Shown one piece after another: positions 38,401 through 50,400 of a DNA stretch of 64,000 bases (position 1 is the stretch's first letter; each line of letters opens with the position of its first letter). Both the position numbers and the translations under genes were made by a program. The notes beneath the pieces were generated by a model. It was not told the DNA's origin, searched no databases, and was given only the letters and a program-made list of their open reading frames with translations. This stretch comes from Bacillus spizizenii TU-B-10 (GTDB lineage Bacteria; Bacillota; Bacilli; Bacillales; Bacillaceae). The stretch spans positions 1,902,857 through 1,966,856 of the forward strand of contig NC_016047.1 in NCBI RefSeq assembly GCF_000227465.1. The letters run 5' to 3'.

Positions 38401-41400
38401 ACCGTAAAGAACTGGAAAAACGCGAGATCGTTTTCAATAAAAAGAAACCAAATCGCTTGCAGTTAACGGAAATAGAGGATCAGGTGCTTCGCATTTGGGA
38501 GGAAACGCTCAAGGTCAGCGGATTTGGACCGGGAGAAGGATTTTTCGATGCGGGCGGTGATTCGCTTCTGGCTGTAGCTGTGGCTGAACGAATCAAAAAA
38601 GAATTGGATTGTGAATTTAGTGTTACCGAGCTATTTGAATATTCCACAATCCGTGCAGTGAGCCAATACATTTTGGAGATGAAAAACTCAGAAAAAGCCA
38701 TAACTCGAAATGAAGACGATGATGATCTCAAAAGAGATGGAAAATACCAGCAGCAGACGATCCCTCCTTATTTTGACGATAGTGTTGCGATTGTGGGGAT
38801 ATCCTGCCAATTTCCGGGTGCGAAAAATCATCATGATTTTTGGAATCACATCAAGGAAGGCAAAGAAAGCATTCAGTTCTTCTCTGAAGAAGAGCTTCGC
38901 GAAAACGGAGTTCCGGAAGAATTGATTCAACATCCTGACTATGTGCCTGTGCAATCTGCGATCGAGGGGAAAGACTTATTCGACCCTGGTTTCTTTCAAA
39001 TTTCTCCGAAAGATGCTGAGTATATGGACCCTCAGCTCCGCCTCTTATTGCTGCATTCCTGGAAAGCGATTGAGGATGCAGGATATGTGGCAAAGGAGAT
39101 TCCGGGCACAAGTGTATATATGTCTGCGAGCAACAATTCATACAGAACGTTATTGCCGAAGGAGGCAACAGAAGGGCATGAATCACCGGATGGCTATGTC
39201 TCATGGGTTTTAGCCCAAAGCGGAACCATCCCGACGATGATCTCACATAAGCTCGGATTAAAAGGGCCAAGCTACTTTGTTCATTCTAATTGTTCTTCAT
39301 CACTAGTCGGCTTGTATCAGGCATACAAAAGCCTGACATCAGGCGAATCTCAATATGCGCTTGTCGGAGGCGCGACATTGCACGCTCAATCAGCGATCGG
39401 CTACGTACACCAAAACGGATTGAATTTTTCAAGCGACGGTCATGTTAAGGCGTTTGATGCTTCAGCGGATGGAATGGCCGGAGGTGAAGGCGTAGCGGTT
39501 ATCCTGCTGAAAAAAGCTGTGGATGCCATAAAAGACGGAGACCATATTTATGCCATTATGCGCGGAATAGGCATTAATAATGATGGGGCAGATAAGGCAG
39601 GCTTCTACGCGCCAAGTGTAAAAGGCCAAACAGAAGTGATACAGCATGTATTGGATCAAACCAACATCCATCCCGAAACGGTCAGTTATATTGAAGCGCA
39701 CGGAACGGGAACGAAATTAGGCGATCCTATTGAATTGTCTGCTTTAAATAAAGTGTACAAGCAATACACCGACAAAACACAATTTTGCGGAATTGGTTCA
39801 GTGAAAACGAATATTGGCCATTTAGATACGGCTGCTGGGTTAGCCGGATGCATTAAAGTTGCGATGAGCTTATACCATAATGAACTTGCACCGACTATCA
39901 ACTGTACGGAGCCGAATCCGAATATAAACTTTGAAAGCTCTCCCTTTTATGTTGTCCGCGAACGAGAGCCGTTAAAGAAAAGTGAAGGTGTCCACCGGGC
40001 GGCTCTGAGTTCATTCGGTCTTGGCGGCACTAACGCCCATGCTATATTTGAGCAATATGAAACCCTTTCTGCATGGGCAGGGAACGAAGGCGATCAGCCC
40101 TATATCATTCCTGTATCAGCAAAAAATAGTGAACGGCTCCAAGCATACGTAAAGGAGCTGCTGACCTATATCAGTCAAAACAAGCAAACGCATATCTCTC
40201 TAAGAGATTTTGCATACACCTTCCAGGTCGGCCGGGAAGCAATGGACAGCAGGGTCGTTTTTATAGCGAACGATCTGGAAGAATGGAAACAGCAGCTGGA
40301 AGCTTTTGTGAATGGAAAGCCGCTCGCAGAAGGCTGTATTCAAGGAGAAAAAACGAGAATGACATCCGCTGAACAGTTGCTTGGAAACGCTGAAGCGGAA
40401 GAACTGGCTGCATCACGGATATCAAAAGAAGAATTGAAAAAGCTTGCCGAGATGTGGGCAAAAGGCTTTCACGTTGAATGGCGGAGGCTTTACCAAAATA
40501 CGACGCCGCGCCGCATCAGCTTGCCGACATACCCTTTTGCTGAAGAACGGTACTGGCCTGAAAGCGGCACCAGCGCTATCACAACAATTGAACCATCGCG
40601 TTTGCATCCTTTGGTGCACCATAATACATCGATTCTGTCAGAGCAGCGGTTCAGCTCCACCTTCACAGGACAAGAGTATTTTATTGCCGAGCATATCATT
40701 AAAGGCATGGCGATTTTGCCGGCGGCGGTCACGCTTGAAATGGCAAGAGCCGCTATAGAACAAGGAATTGGCGAATTGGAGGATCATGAAACTGGAATCA
40801 GGCTGAAAAATGTCGTGTGGGTTCGTCCGGTTGTAGCAGGAGATGAGCCGGTTCACGTAAACATCGGACTTTATGATGAAGACGGCGGACACATTCTTTA
40901 TCGGATGTATGGTGAGCCGGAATCTGTTGATGCAGAACCAGTTGTATATAACCAGGGTATAGCGGAATTGATGCAGGTAAAGCAAGAAAAAGCGCTGGAT
41001 CTTTCTGAGATCAAGACCCGATGTGATCAAAGCAGAATGGACGCTGCCTTGTTTTATGAAGGAATGATCGGAGCCGATTACGGTCCCGGTTACAAGAGTG
41101 TAGAGGCCGTATATAAAGGCGAGGGTCAGCTGCTTGCCAAATTATCACTGCCAGAATCTGTCATGCATACGTTGGCCGATTATATTCTTCATCCAAGTGT
41201 AATGGACGGGGCGTTACAGGCGGCTGAATATTTGCAAAACGTCGTCAGAGCGGAGCTGTCAGACAGTAAAGACTTTAAGGCAGCACTGCCGTTTGCCCTG
41301 GAGGAGCTTGAGGTCTTTCATCAATGTGTCACTGACATGTGGGTTTATGTTCAATTCAACGCGAAAAATAAACCAGGGGATCTGATACAGAAAGTCGATA

Positions 41401-44400
41401 TTGATCTATGCGATGAGCATGGCACGATTTACGTGCGGATGAAAGGATTTTCGACGAGAGTGATGGAGGCTGATATACAAACCGAACCATCAAAAATAAA
41501 CGCTGAAACTTTATTGCTTCAGCCCGTTTGGCAAGAACAAAAGGCAGCTGAAGGCGCGGCGGCAAATAAATATGCAGAGCATCTCGTGTTCCTATGTGAA
41601 TATGACAATGAGGCGAGAAGACAGATTGAAGCAGCGATCGAGGATGTCCATGTATATAGCTTGGAAGCAAGGCCTTCTTCAGTGGATGGGCGTTTCCATT
41701 CTTATACGGAACAAGTGTTTAAGAAGGTACAAGAGATCATTCGCACGAAACCGAAAGGCGGTATTCTCATTCAGATCGTAACCTTTGCCGAAGGAGAACA
41801 GCAATTGTTTTCAGGGTTGACTGGACTGCTGAAAACGGCCGAGCAGGAAAATGCCAAACTAACCGGCCAAATGATTGAAGTCAGCAGTGAAGAAAGCGGA
41901 GAAGGCATTGTTGGCAAACTGATAGAAAATCAAATGAGCAGCGATTCATATATCAAATATCACAACGGCACACGATACATTGCTGATTGGCGTGACATCA
42001 AAACGGCAAACCAAGACATCAGCAAGCCGTGGAAAGATGATGGCGTTTATCTCATTACAGGTGGTGCCGGAGGCTTAGGCCTTATTTTTGCAAAAGAAAT
42101 CACGGAACAAACGAAGAATGCGACAGTGATTCTGACAGGCCGCTCGCCTCTTAGCGAAAGTAAAAGCAATAAGCTTAAAGAGCTTCACGGCAAGGGGGCT
42201 GAGGTCACCTATCAGCAAACAGATGTTACCGATAAGATTGAAGTCTACCAGCTTATTGACAGAATTCAGAAAACATACGGCCGTTTGGACGGCATTCTTC
42301 ACAGCGCGGGAATCATCAAAGACAGCTACATGGTCAATAAATCAGCCGAAGACCTGCACGACGTACTGGCGCCTAAAGTAAAAGGACTTGTTTACCTAGA
42401 CGAAGCAAGCAAGGATTTGCCGTTGGACTTCTTTATTCTCTTTTCATCACTTTCTGGAAGTTTAGGAAGCATCGGTCAGTCTGACTATGCGGCTGCCAAT
42501 GTATTTATGGATATGTATGCAAGCTATCGAAATAGACTTGCCGACCTCAGCCAGCGGCACGGGAAGACACTTTCTATAAACTGGCCGTTATGGAGCGAGG
42601 GCGGCATGAAGGTCGATCAAGAAACAGAGAAAAGACTTGTGCAAATGGCCGGGATTGTTCCTATGAGAGCAGAAAAAGGAATTCAGGCATTATATCAAGC
42701 GTTTCATTCCGAAGCAAACCAAGTAATGGTGATCGAAGGCGATGTGCAGAAGATAAAACAAAACATGCTGGCAAAAACCGCCTCGGCACCTATGGAAAAG
42801 AAGGAAACAGAGAGCATGACTGAACAAGCAAAGAACATTGATACAGACAATTTGCTGGATAAAGTAAAGGCGATGTTAAAGCGGGAGGTCGCCAAGCTGT
42901 TAAAGGTTAAGCTTGAAACGATTGATGATCATGCCGAGATGACGGTGTATGGATTTGATTCTATCTCAATGACGGAATTCACCAACCATATCAATCGCGC
43001 CTATAAATTAGAGCTGACGCCAACCGTCTTTTTTGACCACCCGACGATTCATGCGTTTGGCAAGCATTTGTCAGAAGAATATCAAGCGGTGTTTGCGAAG
43101 ACATTTGCTGTGCGCGCAGCATCGGCCCAGGTTCAGCCTGCTGCCAAACAGGAGCAAGCCTTACATGTCAAAGCTAAAAGACGCCGGAAGCAGCAAGTCA
43201 CGCTGCCAAACGCCGCACAGAGTGATGCTGGGCATGAGCCTATTGCCATTGTGGGCATTAGCGGGATTTTCCCTATGGCGAAAGATGTTGATGCATACTG
43301 GAAGATCTTAAAAGAGGGCAAAGACTGCATGACGGAAATTCCGAAAGACCGCTGGGATTGGCGGGAATATGAAGGTGACCCGGCGAAGGAAGTCAATAAA
43401 ACGAACGTAAAATGGGGCGGTTTTATTGACGGAATTGCAGATTTTGATCCATTATTCTTCGGCATTTCCCCGCGTGAAGCGGAACAAATGGAACCTCAGC
43501 AGCGCTTACTGTTGACTTACGCCTGGAAAGCGATCGAAGATGCAGGATATTCGGCGAAACGTCTGTCTGGCACAAAAACAGGCGTCTTCATCGGAACGGG
43601 AAATACAGGATACAGCTCCCTTTTGTCAAAAGCCAACTCGGCAGTAGAAGGCTCAGCGGCGGCCAATACAAGCCCTTCAGTCGGTCCGAACCGGGTCAGT
43701 TATTTTCTTAATCTGCATGGGCCGAGCGAACCGATTGATACAGCTTGCTCCAGCTCATTGGTGGCTATCCATCACGCCATCTCCTCAATTGAGGAAGGCA
43801 CTTGTGACATGGCATTGGCCGGCGGCGTGAATACAATTATCCTTCCTGAGGTGTATATCAGCTTTGATAAAGCGGGGGCACTGAGTAAAGAAGGAAAATG
43901 CAAAACGTTTTCGAATCAAGCCGATGGTTTTGCCCATGGAGAAGGGGCCGGCATCCTGTTCTTGAAAAAATTAAAAGCGGCTGAAGAAGCGGGAGACCAC
44001 ATTTACGGAGTCATAAAAGGCAGCGCAATCAATCACGGCGGCCGTGCAGCATCTTTAACGACGCCTAATCCGAAGGCGCAGTCGGATGTCATTCAGTCGG
44101 CATATGAAAAAGCGGGAATCGATCCGAAAACCGTAACCTACATTGAAGCGCACGGAACCGGGACGGAGCTTGGAGATCCGGTTGAAATTAACGGATTGAA
44201 ATCAGCTTTTAAAGCACTGGGTGTGAATGAAGGAGATCCATCAGCCAATCCTTATTGCGGATTAGGGTCTGTGAAGACAAACATCGGCCACTTATCGCTG
44301 GCAGCCGGTGCAGCAGGCATCATTAAAATATTATTGCAGCTTAAGCACAAAACCTTAGTGAAAAGTCTTCACTGCGAAACCGTGAATCCATACATTCAGC

Positions 44401-47400
44401 TGAAAGACAGTCCGTTCTATATCGTACGGGAAACGGAAGAATGGAAAGCGATGAAAAATGAACGGGGAGAAGAGCTGCCTCGCCGAGCAGGTGTCAGTTC
44501 ATTTGGGATCGGCGGCGTAAACGCCCACGTGATTATTGAGGAATATATTCCAGAAGCAGCCGATGAGATTATACCGTCCATCACACCTGAACATCCGGGT
44601 ATCTTCGTTTTATCGGCTAAAAACGAAGCGCGGCTAAAAGAATATGCACAGCAGCTGGCAGATGCGATTGATAAGGAAACATATAGTGACGTAAATCTCA
44701 CCCGCATCGCTTATACACTGCAAGCCGGACGGGATGCGATGGAAGAACGTCTCGGGATTATTTCTGGTTCCATTGAGGATTTACAGCAAAAGTTAAAAGA
44801 CTTTGCAGCAGGCAAAAGCGATGTGGAGGATTTATTTAGAGGCAGGATTGATAAAGGCACGCTGCAAATGCTGACAGAGGACGAAGAGATTCAAGAAGCC
44901 GTTGAAAAATGGATGGAACGGGGAAAGTACGCAAAACTGCTTGAGTTATGGGTAAAGGGGCTTGATGTAGACTGGACGAAACTGTATGGCGAGAATCTAC
45001 CAAAGCGCATCAGCTTGCCGACATATCCTTTTGCAAAAGACCGTTATTGGATCTCTGATCATATTCAAAAAAGCGGCAGCCCTGAAGCAAACAAAGCAGC
45101 CTCCCGCCTTGGGGGAGCCGTGCTCCATCCATTAATGCATCAAAACACATCGAACCTCTCGGAACAAAGATTTAGCTCCATCTATACGGGAGAAGAATTT
45201 TTCCTTGCCGATCATGTTGTCAAAGGCCAACGGATCTTGCCGGGTGTGGCACATCTTGAATTGGCGCGGGCGGCTGTCGAACAGGCAGCAGAGGTACAAG
45301 GTGTTCCGTGCACCATGAAGCTAAAGAATGCGGTTTGGGTGCGGCCTATTGTTGTAGAGGATCAGCCGCAGCACGTACACATCAGGCTTTTACCGGGAGA
45401 AAATGGTGAAATCTCTTATGAAATCTACGGTAATCCAGACGCTGCAGGCGAACAGTCAATCGTCTATAGCCAAGGCAGTGCTGTAATAAGTCCTGCTGAA
45501 AACCTGCCGGTGGTTGACTTGCAATCCTTGCGGGAGCAGTGTCAGCAAAGCGATTTCAGCGTTACTGAAGTATATGACACCTATCAAATGATCGGTTTTG
45601 AATATGGTCCTGCTTACCGCGGGATGAAAAAAATCTATACAGCCGAACATTTTGTTTTAGCAAGATTGTCATTACATCCGTCTGCTTTAGATACGCTCAG
45701 CCAATACAACATGCACCCGGGGTTGATGGACTCTGCTTTGCAGGCATCGAGCATTTTAACAGACGCGGGGGATAACCAGCTGACACTGCCTTTTGCGGTC
45801 CAAGAGCTTGAAGTCTTCGGAGCATGCTCTTCAGAAATGTGGGTATATGCAAGATACAGTCAAGGCAGCAAGGCAACTGATAAAGTACAAAAACGGGATA
45901 TTGATATGTTAGATGAGAACGGCAATGTTTGCGTACGGATGAAAGGATTGTCTTTCAGGGCAGCTGAAGGCGGCTCTGGATCGGCAAAACCTGATCAAAC
46001 GCTGGAAACCCTGATGTTTGAAGAACAATGGGTGCCTAAGGCTTGTGAAAAAGAAAATCCTGAGCCTCATTACGAACGGCACATTGTCATGCTTTGTGAC
46101 ATGGATGGCCTCTCAAAAGACAGCATTGAATCAAGAATGATAGGAGCGGAATGCATCGTTTTGGAGTCTTTCCGCGAAGGACTGGCAGAGAGGTTCCAAG
46201 ATTATGCCGAACAAGCGCTTGAGACAGTACAGAGCCTTCTCAAAAGCAAGCCGCAGGGCAATGTCCTGATCCAGCTTCTAACTTCTGCCCAAAGAAAACA
46301 GTACTCATTCTCAGGGCTATCGGCGCTCCATAAAACCGCCAGCCTGGAGAACAAAAAATTGATCGGCCAGACGATTGAGATCGATTCAAACGAAAACATT
46401 GAAAGTGTGATAGAAAAACTGAAAGAGAATAAAAGACACGCAGGAGATCAGCACATCAAATATGAAAATGGCATACGGTACATCAATGAATTACGTGAAA
46501 TGCAAATGGCTGATCAGGACATAAGCCTGCCGTGGAGAGATAAGGGCGTATACCTCATCACCGGCGGTGCAGGAGGACTCGGGTTTATTTTTGCAAAAGA
46601 GGTTGCTCGTCAAGCCGAACAGCCTGTGCTCATTCTGACAGGCAGATCTGCGTTGAATCCGGATCAGCAGGTACAGCTAAACGAACTTCAGCGCTTAGGG
46701 GCTCGCGCAGAATACAGACGGATTGATGTGACACAAGCAGAGGAAGCCTCCGAGCTCATCACAAGCATCACATCTGATTACGGGGACTTGAATGGCGTCA
46801 TTCACAGCGCAGGGCTGATTAAAGATAACTATCTCGTGAACAAAACCAATGAAGAGCTGACACAAGTTCTCGCACCTAAGGTAAAAGGACTTGTGAATGT
46901 GGATGAGGCAACCGAGCATCTCGCATTAGATTTCTTTATCCTCTTTTCTTCAATATCAAGTGTTGCCGGCAGCGTAGGGCAGGCGGATTATGCGATGGCT
47001 AACGCGTTTATGGACAGCTATGCAGCTTATCGAAATGCGCTTGTGACCGCCATGTACAGGCACGGGCAAACGTTGTCGATCAATTGGCCGCTCTGGAAAG
47101 AAGGCGGCATGCGCGCGAATAAAGAAATTGAAAACATGACTTTGAAAAACACAGGTGTGACTCCAATGCGGACCGAGACCGGCATTCAGGCGCTGTATAA
47201 AGGTTTGGCATTTGGCAAAGATCACGTCATCGTCATGGAAGGGTTCAGAGACATGATGAGGGAAAAGTTGACTCAAAAACCGTCTTCTAATGATGTTCCA
47301 ATGAAAACAGTGCAGGTACCGGTGACATCGGAAGCAAGAATCGACCAAGACAGTTTGTTTGACCATATTCAAGAAGCTTTAAAGCAAGCAATCTCTCAAT

Positions 47401-50400
47401 TGCTCAAAATCAAACCTGAAGAGATTGACCCGGATATGGAATTTAATCAATATGGATTTGATTCGATAACGTTGACTGAATTTGCAAATACACTGAATGA
47501 GCAGTACAAGCTGGATCTCACGCCTACGATCTTCTTCGAACACGCAACTGTTTATGCATTTGCAGCGTATCTGTCAGAAGAATATCCAAATGCCTTTACA
47601 GTTCAAACGCCTGTCAAAGCTGAGCAGCCTTTACAACCTGTAGAAAAAAACATGACATTTTCAGCTGAAAACCGCTTTGCAAAACCTTCGGTAACGCCAG
47701 TGCAAAAGGCAGCTGATCACGGGCCTGAGCCTATTGCGATTGTGGGGCTGAGCGGCGTTTTTCCGAAGGCAAAGGACATCGAGGAATACTGGAAGAATCT
47801 GAAAGCGGGCGTAGATTGTATTACAGAGGTTCCAAAAGACCGCTGGGATTGGCAGGAGTATTACGGAGACCCTCTAAAAGAAGCGAATAAAACAAACGTC
47901 AAATGGGGCGGTTTTATAGATGAAGTAGCTGACTTTGATCCATTGTTCTTCGGCATATCTCCGCTTGAGGCGGAACAGATGGAGCCTCAGCAGCGCCTGT
48001 TAATGACCTATGCGTGGAAGGCGATAGAAGAAGCGGGATACTCAGCGCGAAGCCTGTCAGGAACCAAAACGGGTATCTATATCGGGACTGGAAACACGGG
48101 GTACAGTTCGCTTTTGTCAAATGTAGACATCGAAGGCTCGGCAGCTGCGAACATGAGTCCTTCTGCAGGACCGAATAGAGTCAGTTATTTTCTGAACATT
48201 CATGGACCGAGCGAACCGATCGACACTGCATGCTCAAGCTCTTTGGTCGCCATTCATCATGCGGTTTGCGCAATTGAAAACGGAAACTGTGAAATGGCGA
48301 TTGCAGGAGGTGTCAACACAGTTGTAACACCGCAAGGCCATATCGCCTATGATAAGGCCGGGGCGCTGAGCAAAGAAGGAAGATGCAAAACATTTTCTGA
48401 TAGAGCCGATGGATTCGCAGTCAGTGAAGGTGCCGGCATTCTCTTCCTGAAAAAGCTGACAGCGGCTGAACGAGACGGTGATCATATTTACGGTGTCATC
48501 AAAGGAAGTGCGGTAAACCACGGAGGCCGCGCAAATTCTCTGACGACTCCTAATCCGAAGGCTCAGGCGGATGTCGTGAAAACAGCATATGAAAAAGCGG
48601 GAATTGATCCAAGAACCGTGACCTATATTGAAGCGCATGGAACTGGAACAGAGCTTGGTGATCCAGTAGAAATCAACGGCTTAAAAGCGGCATTTAAAGA
48701 GCTTTATGAAAAAACGGGAGACCCGGCAGTTCGTAGCAGTCATTGCGGACTTGGATCTGCAAAGACAAACATCGGTCACTTATCGCTCGCGGCCGGTGTG
48801 GCGGGTGTCATTAAAGTGTTATTGCAGCTGAAACATAAGACGCTTGTAAAGAGTTTGTACAGTGAAACGATAAATCCGTATATCAGACTGGAGGACAGCC
48901 CGTTTTATATTGTGCAGGAATCCAGAGAGTGGCAGGCGCTGCAGGATGAAGCCGGCCGAGAGCTGCCGCGGCGCGCCGGCGTCAGTTCATTTGGCATAGG
49001 CGGCGTCAATGCCCACGTGGTCATTGAGGAATATATTCCAAAAGAAGCAACTCATCCTGCACAAGCGCCAGCTGTGACAGCACAACATCCGGGCATCTTT
49101 ATCTTGTCGGCAAAGGATGAAGATCGTCTGAAAGACCAGGCCCGTCAATTAGCAGACTTTATCAGCAGTCAATCTATCACATCTTGTGATCTCACTGATA
49201 TTGCCTACACACTCCAAGTGGGGCGTGATGCAATGGAGGAGAGATTAGGGATCATCGCTGTCTCGGCAGGGGACTTGCTGAAAAAACTGAACCTCTTTAT
49301 CACTGGACATGCAAGTGCGAAGTACATGTCAGGCAGAGCAGACAAAGGGATCGTACAGACATTGAGATCAGATGATGAAATACAGAAAATCCTCAATAAC
49401 AGCTGGGAGCCCGTGATATATGAAAGACTGCTTGAATTATGGATAAAAGGCATGGAAATAGATTGGAGTAAACTGTATGGCGGCAAACAGCCGAAACGCA
49501 TCAGTCTCCCAACCTATCCATTTGCAAAAGAACGCTACTGGATAACGGATATGAAAGAGGAGGCAGTCACACATCATGCAGCACCTAGTGTCGAAATAGC
49601 AGCTTTGCACCCATTAGTACAGTCCAACACATCCGATCTATCAGAGCAGCGTTTCAGCTCGACCTTTACAGGTGCTGAGTTCTTTTTCACCGATCATAAG
49701 GTGAAGGGAAGCCCGGTCATGCCGGGTGTGGCATATCTTGAGATGGTTCATGCTGCCGTTACGAGATCAGTGAGAGGAATCATAGAGACACAATCTGTTG
49801 TTCACATCAAAAATGTTGTGTGGGTGCAGCCGATTGTGGCGGATGGCCAGCCTGTTCAAGTCGATATCAGTCTGGATCCCCAGCAGGACGGTGAGGTTGC
49901 TTTTAACATCTTTACAGAGGATGCGCACAATGGGCGGAAAATACACTGTCAAGGCAGTGCTGCAATCAGCGGGGCAGGAGACATTCCAGTTCAGGATATC
50001 AGCGAGCTTCAAGATCAATGCTGCCTAAGCACACTCTCACACGAGCAATGTTATGAATTATTTAAGGCGATCGGCATTAAATACGGACCTGGTTTTCAAG
50101 GAATAGATCGGCTTTATATCGGCCGCAATCAAGCCCTGGCAGAGCTTTCCCTGCCTCCTGGTATATCTCACACGCTGGACGAATTCGTTCTTCATCCAAG
50201 TATGGCAGACTCTGCTTTACAAGCGTCAATCGGGTTGAAGTTGAATTCCGGCGACGAACAGCTTTCTCTGCCTTTTGCGCTGCAAGAGCTAGAAATATTC
50301 AGTCCGTGTACAGATAAAATGTGGGTGTCTGTCACATCTCGTCCAAATGAGGACAGAATACAGAAACTGGATATGGATCTATGTGATGAACAAGGCCGAG

